Shown one piece after another: positions 1 to 9,058 of a stretch of DNA of 64,000 bases. The first letter of the stretch is position 1. The number at the start of each line of letters is the position of its first letter. The stretch is from NCBI GenBank assembly GCA_021800165.1, contig JAJYZF010000006.1:1-64000 (forward strand). The letters run 5' to 3'. The notes beneath the pieces are model-generated. The model saw nothing but the letters and a program-made list of their open reading frames with translations, was not told the DNA's origin and searched no databases. A program made the translations under genes and the position numbers. Origin of the DNA: Planctomycetota bacterium (GTDB lineage Bacteria > Planctomycetota > Phycisphaerae > WQYP01).

Positions 1-170
1 CCAATGCACCAAGGAATTCAAACGCGACATGAAAATCTGCTTCGATTCGTTTCTGCCCCAATGGAACTATCGGGCTGGCCCTGTAAGCACTTAAATAGGG
101 AAGTTATTTCGGACCCGTTACTAAGTGCTGTGCTTATGCGGAAAAATCAGGGCGTGCGAGGCGGGAACTT

Positions 171-199
171 TTGCTCGAATCACAAGGTTCTACTATAAT
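171..199 (+). promoter_or_regulatory. sigma70-type promoter for the first gene
   Basis: A -35-like TTGCTC (171-176) is followed after exactly 17 bases by a perfect -10 TATAAT (194-199). Transcription would begin near 206, about 25 bases before the ATG at 230. The motif match and spacing are seen in the sequence; activity is inferred. Bases 1-170 hold no gene I can support. Confidence 0.6.
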
Positions 200-229
200 C
201 ACCGGCGCGAATGACTGGAGAACCGCGCC

Positions 230-667
230 ATGAAATTTATCGTTAATGATATCACCGCAGACCAAGTGACTGTCTTGGTGCCGGGGAGTAACTACCGCAG
301 TACATTCAAATGCGCCGGTGCCGCAGCTCTGCGGGTTGGCCAAAGGGTTGCCGGGGATGTGCATGCACCGGCGCGCAAAGCGGAAATGGTTAGTGATGGC
401 GGCAATTATGTCGAGCCGTTGTTTGGCCGGCCGCGTCGGATGCAGGGCCGCGTGGTTGAACAACACCCCAAAACCAACGAACTTCTGGTGCAGGTCGGAT
501 ATCCGGTGCGGGTGAAATTGCCGCATGGGCAAGCTGTGGTCGATTTTCCGGTTGGCAGCCGGGTGGGTTGGGACAACGCCGACTGGCCACTGCTGGAAAT
601 AGAAGCCAACGCGGTCACGGCCAGCAGCAGACGCTCCACCGAATTACCCGCCGCCGCCGGTGCTTAG
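230..667 (+). CDS. hypothetical protein, 145 aa
   Basis: I do not recognise this protein. It is soluble-looking, with no signal peptide or membrane segment. The core is rich in short hydrophobic beta-like stretches separated by glycines (for example RVGQRVAGDV, QGRVVEQHPKTNELLVQVGY, VDFPVGSRVGW), which suggests an all-beta fold such as a small barrel. The last 20 residues are Ala/Ser-rich and probably disordered. The ATG at 230 has a GGAG eight bases upstream and sits just behind a well-formed promoter, so it is very likely expressed, and as a single gene. No function can be assigned from sequence alone. Confidence 0.65.
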   Translation: MKFIVNDITADQVTVLVPGSNYRSTFKCAGAAALRVGQRVAGDVHAPARKAEMVSDGGNYVEPLFGRPRRMQGRVVEQHPKTNELLVQVGYPVRVKLPHGQAVVDFPVGSRVGWDNADWPLLEIEANAVTASSRRSTELPAAAGA

Positions 668-730
668 CTTTCTTGCCAGGCCTTTGAAATACGCGGGCGG
701 CCAAAATTCCCGATTCGCAAGGCACGAGGG

Positions 731-868
731 CTAAATAATCCGTTTTACGTTCAAACCAATATATTTTTCCATGATCCAACTAAAGCGGTCGTATTTTGCC
801 GCCGACAAGATAACCGTGGCGGTATCCCGTGGGGCCGGGATGATCTCGGCGTTGCCCGCCGGCAACAT
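731..868 (-). CDS. candidate small protein, 45 aa
   Basis: A short minus-strand frame starts with ATG at 868 and ends at TAG 731-733. An AGGA ribosome binding site lies eight bases upstream of the ATG. Codon use looks coding-like, with frequent G/C third positions in the first half. The protein begins MLPAGNAEIIPAP and ends with a mixed basic and aromatic stretch (KYDRFSWIMEKYIGLNVKR). No known family is recognised. The frame continues upstream without a stop into repeat copy A, so a longer product is possible, but the ATG with its ribosome binding site is the better start. The rest of the 668-935 interval shows nothing else. Confidence 0.35.
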   Translation of the reverse strand: MLPAGNAEIIPAPRDTATVILSAAKYDRFSWIMEKYIGLNVKRII

Positions 869-935
869 AAAAAATGTCCTGCCCGATCGCTTATTTCTCG
901 CGCTACCGTGCTGCCCCGCCATTGACGGTGGGTTA

Positions 936-1102
936 GGGACCGGGCAAAAATAAATTCGTGTTTTACGGCGCAGGAATTTTATTACTGCTGGCGAGGCGCG
1001 AGCGACGCGCATACCCCGCCAGTGGGTCTGTAAGGAGCGAACAACGAAGCCAGCGGGCAAAAGGACCAGCCGGAAAGTGCGAAGTTATTTTTGCCCGGTC
1101 CC
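936..1102. repeat. dispersed inverted-repeat element, copy A
   Basis: This 167-base element is bounded by near-perfect inverted repeats. The left end reads GGGACCGGGCAAAAATAA, and the right end is its exact reverse complement (1085-1102). It is flanked on both sides by TTA (933-935 and 1103-1105), a possible 3-base target duplication. An internal CTGGCG...CGCCAG pair can fold. Two diverged relatives lie at 21588-21766 and 26293-26471. It has no coding capacity of its own, so it resembles a MITE or another non-autonomous palindromic element. Confidence 0.75.
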
Positions 1103-1194
1103 TTACGCGCATGAAATATGCGGCTTCACACCCGCTTCCCCGAAACCGTTGACGCAGGCTTGGCGCACCGCCCGCGCTCGCCTAAAGTAGAGCA

Positions 1195-2250
1195 ATGCAA
1201 AAGATTGATCTCCCCATGTTGCCCGCTCGTAAAAGTGATTCTCATAAGGGCAATTACGGCAAAGTTTTGATTATCGGTGGGTCTGAAACTATGCCCGCCG
1301 CACCCGCTATCAGTGGCTTGGCCGCGTGCCGCACCGGGGCCGGCCTTTGTCGCATCGCAACCGTCAAGGAAGCTCTGCCCATTGCGCTGATGCTTTGTCC
1401 ATCGGCCACGGGTTTTGTGCTAAGTTCGCGTGATACCAAGGCCCTGTTGGATTTTGCCGACGAACATGACGCTTTGGCCGTGGGGCCGGGCTTGGGTCAA
1501 AGCCCGCTGGCTAAAAAAATTGTTCTCGAACTTCTCGCCCGCCATTCCGGGCCGATGGTGCTGGATGCGGATGCCTTGAATATTCTTTCTGGCCTTGAAG
1601 CCAGTGAATGGCCGAAGCGAAAAAACTGGAGTAACGTGGTTTTAACGCCGCATACCGTGGAGTTTATGCGCTTAATGGGGGCGGTTACCAAGCGCCGTGG
1701 CAGCCTGGAAATAGCCTCTCATCCCGTGCCTGAATCACCGCCGGAGCAAAATTCGGGTGTCCCGGCATCCGACGCCACCCCGGAGGATTCAGAAAATACG
1801 GCCGAAGCCTATTGCACCGCGGATGGCGTCGCTATAGATTTTGAACCTGAGCCACCGCCCGCGGCCGTAGCTGGACCGGTCAACACCGGCGACAACGCCG
1901 CCACCGCGCCCGACCGCTGGGCCTTGGCGGAAATTTTGAGCCGGGCCACCGGCTGCGTCGTGGCGCTAAAAGGCCACCGCACGGCCGTTGCCGACGGTGG
2001 CCGCGGAGCCATCAACCAAACCGGTAATCCAGCCATGGCCACCGCGGGTATGGGGGACGTGCTTACTGGGGTGATTGCCGCGCTCATCGGCCAGGGAATA
2101 GCGCCAGCGGAGGCGGCGGTGCTTGGCGTGCACATTCACGGTCTGGCCGGCGATATGGCTGTTCAAACCATTGGCCCCGCAGGGCTGCTGGCCATGGATG
2201 TGGCTAATCTTTTGCCCAGAGCACTGGCCACACGCCTTGCTGATAGTTGA
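1195..2250 (+). CDS. nnrD: NAD(P)H-hydrate dehydratase (YjeF C-terminal/carbohydrate kinase family)
   Basis: NnrD dehydrates the damaged cofactors NADHX and NADPHX (S form) back to NADH and NADPH, using ADP or ATP, in the cytoplasm. The ribokinase-like fold is clear: HKGNYGKVLIIGGS near residues 17-30, GPGLG near 100, LDADALN near 122-128, and the catalytic NPAMATAGMGDVLTG near 278-292 with the conserved Asp of GMGD. No epimerase (NnrE/YjeF-N) domain is fused, unlike in many bacteria. About 75 residues (163-238), rich in Pro, Glu, Ala and Ser, interrupt the fold between the TPH and VVALKGH segments. This explains the length of 351 against about 280 for a usual stand-alone domain. The start follows only a weak AGAG. 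Confidence 0.88.
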   Translation: MQKIDLPMLPARKSDSHKGNYGKVLIIGGSETMPAAPAISGLAACRTGAGLCRIATVKEALPIALMLCPSATGFVLSSRDTKALLDFADEHDALAVGPGLGQSPLAKKIVLELLARHSGPMVLDADALNILSGLEASEWPKRKNWSNVVLTPHTVEFMRLMGAVTKRRGSLEIASHPVPESPPEQNSGVPASDATPEDSENTAEAYCTADGVAIDFEPEPPPAAVAGPVNTGDNAATAPDRWALAEILSRATGCVVALKGHRTAVADGGRGAINQTGNPAMATAGMGDVLTGVIAALIGQGIAPAEAAVLGVHIHGLAGDMAVQTIGPAGLLAMDVANLLPRALATRLADS

Positions 2251-2282
2251 TCGCCTCTCACCATCCGCCACCAGGAGTTTTT

Positions 2283-2534
2283 TTGAAGTCCCAGCGCCGC
2301 TCTGTTTCAATCGAGGATGAAATTCGGCAGGCCCGGATGACGCTTGCCGACGGTGGCCGCCAGCGTCGTGTGGGGCTGCCTCCGGCGATCGTTGAAATCG
2401 GCGGTTTGCCGGCGGCGATGGATATGTTCGCTGGTGTCCAATATGGTGCCAATTCCCCTTCAGGAAAATTGGCGGATCGCAATAGCCGATGCGCCGCCGC
2501 CAGCCCAAAAGTAGGCTCTATGCTGGATGGTTAA
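2283..2534 (+). CDS. small hypothetical protein, 83 aa (TTG start)
   Basis: A TTG at 2283 is preceded by a strong AGGAG with five bases of spacing, just after nnrD stops at 2250. This makes a short downstream cistron plausible. The product begins with a basic stretch (KSQRRSVSIEDEIRQARM) and continues with a moderately hydrophobic segment (VGLPPAIVEIGGLPAAMDMF). It has no recognised domain. The same frame is open from a TTG at 2247, but that one lacks a ribosome binding site. The call rests on the ribosome binding site and the spacing only; the frame may be fortuitous. Confidence 0.4.
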   Translation: MKSQRRSVSIEDEIRQARMTLADGGRQRRVGLPPAIVEIGGLPAAMDMFAGVQYGANSPSGKLADRNSRCAAASPKVGSMLDG

Positions 2535-2565
2535 ATAAGTCGCCTGCTGAAATAAGAGGATGCCG

Positions 2566-4227
2566 ATGAACCTCAACCAATATCTGACCGAGGCCGAGTC
2601 ACGTTACGATGCCCAATGCCAGATGCTCGGAGCACCTTTTCATGGACCGGGCTATCATTCCCATGTGCCCGAAGGAACGTGGACGCATGCCACCCGCGAG
2701 TCGGCGGATTATGCTCTGGCCCTGCTGGAGTCCGGCACCCAGGCCAACCGCCGACGAGCCGCTCTGGTCATCGCCAGAATTCTGGCCTTGCAGCAGCGCG
2801 ATTCAACCGCCAGTACTTACGGGATATGGCCGTGGCTATTGGAAGAATCGCTGGCCGAAATGGATCCACCCGACTGGAACTGGGCTGATTTTATCGGCGC
2901 TCGTCTGGCTCAGATACTGGTCCAATACGAAGCGGACCTGCCGGAGCCGCTGCGCCGCGACACCCGCATCGCCCTGGGACATGCGGCCTGGTCGATCTTC
3001 CGCCGCAATGTCCAAAGCAATTACACCAATATTGCCATTATGGGGGCCGGTGTTACTCTTGTCGCCGGTGAAATTCTGGCGCTGCCGCAACTCTTCGATT
3101 ACGGTCGCCAACGTCTGGCCAATATGGTGGCTTACGTGCAGGATCAGGGGAATTTTAACGAATACAATAGTCCGACGTACACCATTGTGGCGATCCATGA
3201 AACCGAAAGAATCCTGCAGTTGGTGCATGACCCGGCCGCTAGAGCGGCTGCCGAATGGATCCGGACTTTTGCCTGGCAAACCACGTTGGCCCATTTTCAT
3301 CCACAAACCAGCCAATGGGCACCGCCACATGCCCGGGCTTATCATGACCATCTGCCACCAGAAGCCGCCGCGTACTTAGCCGCCTCGACCGGCCTGGCTG
3401 TTCGCTCCCATGATGGAGGCGTTTCCCGGATTTCGTGGTCGCCCATTACGCATTTGCCGGCCCCCGCATCGGCGATCGAGCAATGTAGATCGTTCCGGGC
3501 GACCGGCATCCTCTTAAGGGAGCGATTTATTCGTCGGGATCCGGAAGCGGATTCCTCCTACGCCACCACCTGGATGGCGGAAAAGGCCTGCTTTGGAACC
3601 ATGAATCGGTCCATCTTTTGGACCCAGCATCGCCCGCTGCAGGGATATCTCTGGACACCGACCGATCCTGCCGTGGTAGTGCGTGTGCAAGCTTTGCATG
3701 ATGGACGGGACTTTTGTGCCATCAGTTGCCGGAGTGTGCAGGAGGCCAACCGTGTTCTGACTGTTTTTAATATGACCCCCAATACCGGCGATTTTCATCC
3801 CAGCCTGGATCGGCCCAAAAACGGATGCTTTCGCGTGCAAGACCTGCGCATCCGGTATCTGCTCTCAGGTACAGCCGTGGCGGCGCAGCGCGTTGCCGAT
3901 GGAACGGCGGTTTTAACCGCGGGTCCATGGCGGGTGGTCATTCATGCCGCTGCGGAGGGTAGCTTCGGCGGACGGCCAATTCGCTGGCAGATCGTAACGC
4001 AGAAAGATCAGGTATGGTTTGATGCCGTTCTTTACACGGGCGAACCCATGGATTTTTCCGTGGAAACAGCGGGGCCGTTGAAATTGGCCGCCGGTCTGGA
4101 AATTTTAGGCCCGGAGGAATCCATGGCAACGCAGCCACCGGTGGTGGCATATCGAAACGCTCACACCGTGGAGGCCCATTGGCTGGCCAATTTGCAAGTG
4201 GTTGCACCCGCCGTGGAGGCGCAATAA
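2566..4227 (+). CDS. large hypothetical protein with probable (alpha/alpha) barrel, 553 aa
   Basis: Residues about 1-290 are helical, with repeated hydrophobic helices and paired aromatics (YGIWPWLLEE, NYTNIAIMGAG, NEYNSPTYTIVAIHETERIL). This recalls the (alpha/alpha) toroids of heparinase II/III-like polysaccharide lyases and related glycan-active enzymes. The second half is beta-rich (about 330-550), as in those families. No signal peptide is visible, so a cytoplasmic location is likely, which is unusual for a secreted lyase. The resemblance is judged by eye, and no catalytic residues could be assigned. An AAGAGG lies six bases before the ATG at 2566, so this start is preferred over the ATG at 2560, which the motif directly abuts. 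The gene follows nnrD and a short ORF on the same strand. Confidence 0.7.
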   Translation: MNLNQYLTEAESRYDAQCQMLGAPFHGPGYHSHVPEGTWTHATRESADYALALLESGTQANRRRAALVIARILALQQRDSTASTYGIWPWLLEESLAEMDPPDWNWADFIGARLAQILVQYEADLPEPLRRDTRIALGHAAWSIFRRNVQSNYTNIAIMGAGVTLVAGEILALPQLFDYGRQRLANMVAYVQDQGNFNEYNSPTYTIVAIHETERILQLVHDPAARAAAEWIRTFAWQTTLAHFHPQTSQWAPPHARAYHDHLPPEAAAYLAASTGLAVRSHDGGVSRISWSPITHLPAPASAIEQCRSFRATGILLRERFIRRDPEADSSYATTWMAEKACFGTMNRSIFWTQHRPLQGYLWTPTDPAVVVRVQALHDGRDFCAISCRSVQEANRVLTVFNMTPNTGDFHPSLDRPKNGCFRVQDLRIRYLLSGTAVAAQRVADGTAVLTAGPWRVVIHAAAEGSFGGRPIRWQIVTQKDQVWFDAVLYTGEPMDFSVETAGPLKLAAGLEILGPEESMATQPPVVAYRNAHTVEAHWLANLQVVAPAVEAQ

Positions 4228-4319
4228 ACCATTCCATGCCGGACCGAAGGGCCAGCCAAACCCCGCAGCCGCCACTGGAAACCCCGTCACTGGACGAATT
4301 AGCTAATTCTTCTTATATT

Positions 4320-4335
4320 TTCAATAATTATTGAA
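4320..4335. promoter_or_regulatory. perfect 16-base palindrome upstream of the prenyl synthase gene
   Basis: TTCAATAATTATTGAA is a perfect dyad in an AT-rich patch, 41 bases before the ATG at 4377. Its place between two genes and in front of the start fits an operator or a promoter -10 region with dyad symmetry. No regulator can be named. Confidence 0.35.
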
Positions 4336-4376
4336 CGCAATGCGCCGTTTAGCGGCGTTAGTTTAATGAGGTTCCT

Positions 4377-5390
4377 ATGCCAATTGCTGCCGTTGCCGCC
4401 CCCTCCATCGGTTTGGCACCCTATTTGGCGGCGGTCGATGAACTTTTTGCGCGCGAGCTTGCCAGTACGTTGCCGCATGTCCAGCATCTGATTGGTCATG
4501 TGAACAGATTTCGGGGCAAAATGCTGCGGCCCACGCTGGTGCTGCTGTGCGGGATGGCGGTGGCGTCGCGTGAGGTAGAGAGCAACGCTACAACTTCCAT
4601 GAAACTCGGCCACGAACATGTGGTTCTGGCCACCGTGGTGGAAATGGTACATGTGGCCACCCTGGTGCATGATGATGTCTTGGACGGGGCGGAAATCCGC
4701 CGCCGCGGGGCCACCATTAACCATCTGCGCGGTAATGAGGCGGCGGTTCTCCTGGGCGATTTGCTCATCAGCCACGCCTTTCACCTGTGCAGCAGCCTCA
4801 ACAGCCAGACCGCTTCTCGCCTGATCGGCCATACCACCAATATTGTCTGTGAAGGCGAACTGACCCAGAATTTTTATCGCCGCAACTGGAAACTCGACGA
4901 AGCCACTTATTTTGACATCATCTATCGCAAAACCGCCAGCCTCATCGAAACTTCATGCCGTTTGGGGGCGTTGGCCCGCGGAGCGTCGGCCCAGCTCGTT
5001 GAAGCGCTGGCGCTTTATGGTAAGCATCTGGGCATGGCGTTTCAGATTGTCGATGACGTTTTGGATATTGTGGGCCAACAGAAAACCGTAGGCAAATCAT
5101 TGGGCACGGATGTTGACAAAGGCAAGCTTACGCTGCCCATGATTCATTTCCTCAACCACGCCGCGCTCGAACACCGGGAACTGCTGGTCAGCCTGCTGGA
5201 GTCCGCCCAGGCGGATCGGGCGGAGCATGTGCGGCAACTGCTGATTCCCAGTCCCAGCATCGCCTATGCCCGCCAGCAGGCTCAATCGCTGGTGGATCAG
5301 GCGATTGCCGCCATTCAGGTATTACCCGCGGGGGAGATTCGCAACATCCTCACCGCCATGGCTCGTTACACCACCAACCGGGACCAATAA
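4377..5390 (+). CDS. ispB: long-chain polyprenyl diphosphate synthase
   Basis: This trans-isoprenyl diphosphate synthase (polyprenyl_synt family) condenses isopentenyl diphosphate onto allylic diphosphates to make the side chain of menaquinone or ubiquinone. The first Asp-rich motif is HDDVLD near residue 97-102, and the second is VDDVLD near 224-229. GKMLRPTL near 50, the KTASLIE segment and GTDVDKGKLTLP are all typical. The length of 337 fits octaprenyl/heptaprenyl synthases rather than FPP synthase (about 290). Product length cannot be read from sequence with certainty. The ATG has a GAGG five bases upstream. It converges on proS, with 66 bases between the stops and no clear terminator. 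Confidence 0.9.
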   Translation: MPIAAVAAPSIGLAPYLAAVDELFARELASTLPHVQHLIGHVNRFRGKMLRPTLVLLCGMAVASREVESNATTSMKLGHEHVVLATVVEMVHVATLVHDDVLDGAEIRRRGATINHLRGNEAAVLLGDLLISHAFHLCSSLNSQTASRLIGHTTNIVCEGELTQNFYRRNWKLDEATYFDIIYRKTASLIETSCRLGALARGASAQLVEALALYGKHLGMAFQIVDDVLDIVGQQKTVGKSLGTDVDKGKLTLPMIHFLNHAALEHRELLVSLLESAQADRAEHVRQLLIPSPSIAYARQQAQSLVDQAIAAIQVLPAGEIRNILTAMARYTTNRDQ

Positions 5391-5456
5391 ACCCGGTGCC
5401 AAACCCCTTCCACCACGCCTTGCTCCGCCTTCACCGGCCTTTGAATATCCGAACCG

Positions 5457-7208
5457 CTACACCCGAGGCCGCATCTGGCCAATCAGCGCCACCAGTTGCT
5501 CCGCCAGGTTTTCCAGCGGCAGCATCTCCGGTGCGGCGGCAGTGCGGCGTTTGAGTTCCACCTGACCCGTTGCCAGCCCTTTATCGCCGATGACAATCCG
5601 CAGCGGAATGCCTATTAAATCCCCATCCTTGAACTTCACTCCAGGGCGCTGGTCGCGGTCATCGAGTAGCACCTCCACACCGCGGTCCGCCAATTGCGCG
5701 TGCAGTTCGTCGGCCACGGTTCGGGCCTGGCCCTCATAGCGGATAGGCGTGATGAGAACTTCAAATGGCGCAATGCCTATCGGCCAGACGATGCCATCCT
5801 TATCCGAAAGCGTTTCAAGTGCCGCCACCATAATCCGGCCCGGCCCAATGCCGTAACAACCCATGATGATCGGTTGGCTTTGCTGTTTGTCATCCAGATA
5901 TACAGCCCCCAGAGCCTGGGAATATTTTGTGCCCAGCTTGAAGACATGGCCCAATTCAATCCCTTTCTCCAGCGTTAGGGCAGAGCCGTGGGGAGATTTG
6001 TCTCCATCGACCACGTTGCGGATATCAGCCACTTGGGCTTTACCACGATGCTGGGCCTCCAGATGCGTGATCCAGTTAAAATTGGTAACGTGGTAATCCT
6101 TTTCGTTGGCTCCGGTAACCGCGGTAACAATGGCCAGGGCATCCGGGTCAATCACCAGTTGCGCGCCGGTATGGTTCACTACGTGCGGACCGACAAAACC
6201 AATCACAAAACCGGCCGTCCGGGCCGCCGCATCCTCGGCCAGTTGCACCGGTCCCACTAGGCGGCGCAGCTTGGCTTCATTCACTTCGTGGTCGCCGCGA
6301 ACGCAGGCCACCACAAAGCCGCCGCCGTCGGCCTCGCTCTTGACGAAGACCAGCGTCTTAATCATCTGCTGCGGCGCGACGTGCAGAAAGGTGCAAACCT
6401 GCTCCATGGTGGCCGCGCCGGGCGTATGGACACGTTGCAATTGTGCAGACACATCCGCACCGGGAATGGGGAAGCCGGCGTCGGCGGGAATTTGTCGGTC
6501 TGCCATTTCCAAATTCGCGGCATAAGAGCCGTCTTCGCTGCGGGCAATCAAATCCTCTCCCGCGGCGCACGGGCAAATAAATTCGTGGCTGGCATCGCCG
6601 CCGATCGGCCCGCTTTCAGCCTCCACCGGAATCGCCGTCACGCCGCAGCGTTTGAAAATGCGCACGTATGCATGAAAGATATCATGGTAGGTTTTTCCGA
6701 GGCTTTCCACCGAGCTGTGAAAACTGTAGGCGTCCTTCATGATAAATTCGCGTACCCGCAACAGGCCGCTGCGTGGGCGGGCCTCATCCCGAAATTTCTG
6801 CTGAATCTGATAAAGCGTCAAGGGCAATTGTTTGTGGCTGCTGACGCAAGCCTTGACCAGCTCGGTGACAATCTCCTCATGCGTGGGGCCTAAAATCATT
6901 TCCGTATCTTTGCGGTCCTTAAGCTTAAAAAGCAGCGGACCGTAGTCAAAATAGCGGCCGGTTTGCTTCCATAGCTCGGCGGGAAGAATCGCCGGCATCT
7001 GTATTTCTTCCGCGTCAACGCGGGCCATTTCCTGACGCATAATGCCACAGATTTTCTGCATGGCCCGCCAACCCAGCGGCAGCCAGTCGTAAATACCGGC
7101 GGAAAGCCGTCGAACCAGACCCGCCCGGACCATCAACTGATGCGAGAGAATGTCTGCGTCCGCCGGTACTTCGCGGCTTGTGGGAATTAGGGTGCGTGAC
7201 CAATACAT
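5457..7208 (-). CDS. proS: prolyl-tRNA synthetase (bacterial type with editing insertion)
   Basis: ProS charges tRNA-Pro with proline in the cytoplasm. All class II elements are present: the N-terminal MYWSRTLIPTSREVPADA, motif 2 FRDEARPRSGLLRVREF near 140-155, and motif 3 GIGPGRIMVAALE near 451-463. A YbaK-like editing insertion lies at about 225-385. The C-terminal anticodon-binding domain starts near 478 (IAPFEVLITPIR). The length of 583 matches the bacterial type (E. coli 572). The start at 7208 is set by GGAG five bases upstream. The frame is open further upstream, but that extension overlaps the neighbouring gene and shows no family similarity. Confidence 0.97.
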   Translation of the reverse strand: MYWSRTLIPTSREVPADADILSHQLMVRAGLVRRLSAGIYDWLPLGWRAMQKICGIMRQEMARVDAEEIQMPAILPAELWKQTGRYFDYGPLLFKLKDRKDTEMILGPTHEEIVTELVKACVSSHKQLPLTLYQIQQKFRDEARPRSGLLRVREFIMKDAYSFHSSVESLGKTYHDIFHAYVRIFKRCGVTAIPVEAESGPIGGDASHEFICPCAAGEDLIARSEDGSYAANLEMADRQIPADAGFPIPGADVSAQLQRVHTPGAATMEQVCTFLHVAPQQMIKTLVFVKSEADGGGFVVACVRGDHEVNEAKLRRLVGPVQLAEDAAARTAGFVIGFVGPHVVNHTGAQLVIDPDALAIVTAVTGANEKDYHVTNFNWITHLEAQHRGKAQVADIRNVVDGDKSPHGSALTLEKGIELGHVFKLGTKYSQALGAVYLDDKQQSQPIIMGCYGIGPGRIMVAALETLSDKDGIVWPIGIAPFEVLITPIRYEGQARTVADELHAQLADRGVEVLLDDRDQRPGVKFKDGDLIGIPLRIVIGDKGLATGQVELKRRTAAAPEMLPLENLAEQLVALIGQMRPRV

Positions 7209-7339
7209 GCGTTCTCCATTAAATCCATGGCCATGTTTGTAAGGGTTTTGCGGGCTTCCGGCAAGCGCCCGTGGCGACGGAACGTCCGCTTGAGCGCGGT
7301 TCCCAACGCAGGCTCCAGGTCCGCAACAGCCTCTTGAAC

Positions 7340-9058
7340 CTACCGTGGCCGGCTGGCGGGTGGAAAACCGCGGAAGTGGTAACAGCGCCGCACAAAAATC
7401 TTTTCGGTGGGTACGCCCCGAAAATACAATTGAATGACCTGTACCGGCGCAATGCGTGCAAACGCCGGAGCCAGCACCTTGTTCACGGTGGCCTGCCCTA
7501 AAATGCCGGTGAGCACGGCGTTGCGGCCCAGAAATCGTAACTGGCCGGTACGCGGATTTTTTTGATTCAATCCCGGCCATAAATCAAACTGGCTGCCCTT
7601 GCCTCCGACCCGCGACTGAATGCAAAAGACAAAGGGGCGACCCGGTAAATAAAAATGCAGCGAACTGGCGGTATCCCACCGTGTGGCAATGATCAGCGGC
7701 GGATGTCTGTGCCCCCGCGTCAGGGCCACACGAACTTTTTCAATGGCCGCCGCGCGCGCCCGCATATTGCGTAAACGAAACGCGGGATCCCACCGCCGGG
7801 CGGGCGTATGAGGCAATAGTCTTGCCAGTTGGGGATAAACCCGCTGCATATTTTCCGCAGCTAAAATGAGCAAAAATCCCCAAATCACTGCGGCCACCAG
7901 CCACTTGCGATAAGCACTGGGCCGACCGCCATTTTTATTCCATTCCTCGCTGGCCTGGCCGGCCAATAACACCATCGCCGCAAAAAAACCGGCTGCCGGC
8001 CAGTTCGCCTGTACCTTGTTCCACAGACTTAGCAGTGTGTAAAAGCCGAAAATGGGCAGGGCCACGCCCAGAAGAAAAATCCAGCCGGCGGCGGCCACGG
8101 GCGGCAAGGTCCTGGCACGTTTCCAGCCAACCACCACCGCCATCACCAGAAACACAAACATAAATCCGGCTGTGATGCCGGCCTCGGACCCGATAAAACT
8201 TAAAACCCGCATCGGTGCACCTTCCAACCGCGCCAATATGTGGACGGTGCCGCCGTGAATGCCTCCTTCTCCGCCAATCGCGCGAAACATCACCCAGTGG
8301 TGATCGGCATTCCATACCAGGGTGGGAATCTGGATAGCCGCAGCCACCAGCACCGCTCCCGCACTGTGCCAGGTGGAAAGTTTTTTTCGCAGGTAAGGGC
8401 TGCACCACGCGGCAATCGCTATGGATGGCGGCAGGGCAATAAGTATCGGTTTGCACAAATTGCCCAGCCCGGCCAATACCCCCGCCGCGTACAGCCATCC
8501 GGCGCGGGCCTGGCTCCAATCTGCGGTTTGACTCCATTCCTCTGCCCGCGGTTCCACCGCCAGCCACGTACAAAGCACCGCCAATGCCCAGCAGCAATAC
8601 ATGGGCGAATCGATGGTGATCAACAAACTGCCTACCGCGAAGACCGGCATCGCCGCGGACAATACAATCACCATCAGCCCCGCGCGATCGTCACGAAATA
8701 TCCGTCGGGCCAAAAGCAGACTGGCCCAACCGCTGATACTGGAAAAAATAACCGCGGGCGTGCGAATCTCCGGCATCGTGGCGTGAGCCACGCCAAACCA
8801 GCGTCCCACCAGCACGGCCAGATGAATAATAAAGGCGATCCCCGGTCCTTTGGTGTAATACCCCCAGGCTAAATGCTGCGACCACTGCCAGTAATGACTT
8901 TCATCTTCGGTCAAATCGAAAGGGCAGTGATGAAAAAGAAAAATGATGTTGCTGACCAGGCCCAGCGCCAGCAGCCCGAAAGCTACTATCGTGCACCACC
9001 TGCGATGCACCCAGGCGGGTGCGGCCAGTTTAGCATTCGGGGAGGATGATTCGGCCAA
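7340..9058 (-). CDS. membrane glycosyltransferase, GT39/ArnT-like (PMT_2)
   Basis: This is a polytopic enzyme of the dolichyl-phosphate-mannose mannosyltransferase/ArnT superfamily. Such enzymes transfer a sugar from a polyprenyl-phosphate carrier to lipid or protein on the outer face of the membrane. After the first transmembrane segment comes the family signature TEDESHYWQWSQHLAWGYY (near residue 48-66), with the catalytic acidic pair. ITIDSPMYCCWAL in the next helices is also typical. About ten hydrophobic segments run to residue 400, followed by a soluble periplasmic tail of about 170 residues. No in-frame ATG lies before the signature. TTG 9058 has a GGAG seven bases upstream and is chosen; TTG 9112 and an internal GTG are alternatives. 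It lies 131 bases upstream of proS on the same strand. Confidence 0.85.
   Translation of the reverse strand: MAESSSPNAKLAAPAWVHRRWCTIVAFGLLALGLVSNIIFLFHHCPFDLTEDESHYWQWSQHLAWGYYTKGPGIAFIIHLAVLVGRWFGVAHATMPEIRTPAVIFSSISGWASLLLARRIFRDDRAGLMVIVLSAAMPVFAVGSLLITIDSPMYCCWALAVLCTWLAVEPRAEEWSQTADWSQARAGWLYAAGVLAGLGNLCKPILIALPPSIAIAAWCSPYLRKKLSTWHSAGAVLVAAAIQIPTLVWNADHHWVMFRAIGGEGGIHGGTVHILARLEGAPMRVLSFIGSEAGITAGFMFVFLVMAVVVGWKRARTLPPVAAAGWIFLLGVALPIFGFYTLLSLWNKVQANWPAAGFFAAMVLLAGQASEEWNKNGGRPSAYRKWLVAAVIWGFLLILAAENMQRVYPQLARLLPHTPARRWDPAFRLRNMRARAAAIEKVRVALTRGHRHPPLIIATRWDTASSLHFYLPGRPFVFCIQSRVGGKGSQFDLWPGLNQKNPRTGQLRFLGRNAVLTGILGQATVNKVLAPAFARIAPVQVIQLYFRGVPTEKIFVRRCYHFRGFPPASRPR

Noticed and set aside
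936-1102. Remnant of an insertion sequence with its own transposase
   Set aside because: The element is only 167 bases, and no frame within it resembles a transposase.
7209-7580. N-terminal extension of ProS of more than 100 residues
   Set aside because: The extension overlaps the GT39 gene in another frame, has no similarity to ProS, and a good ribosome binding site marks the start at 7208.
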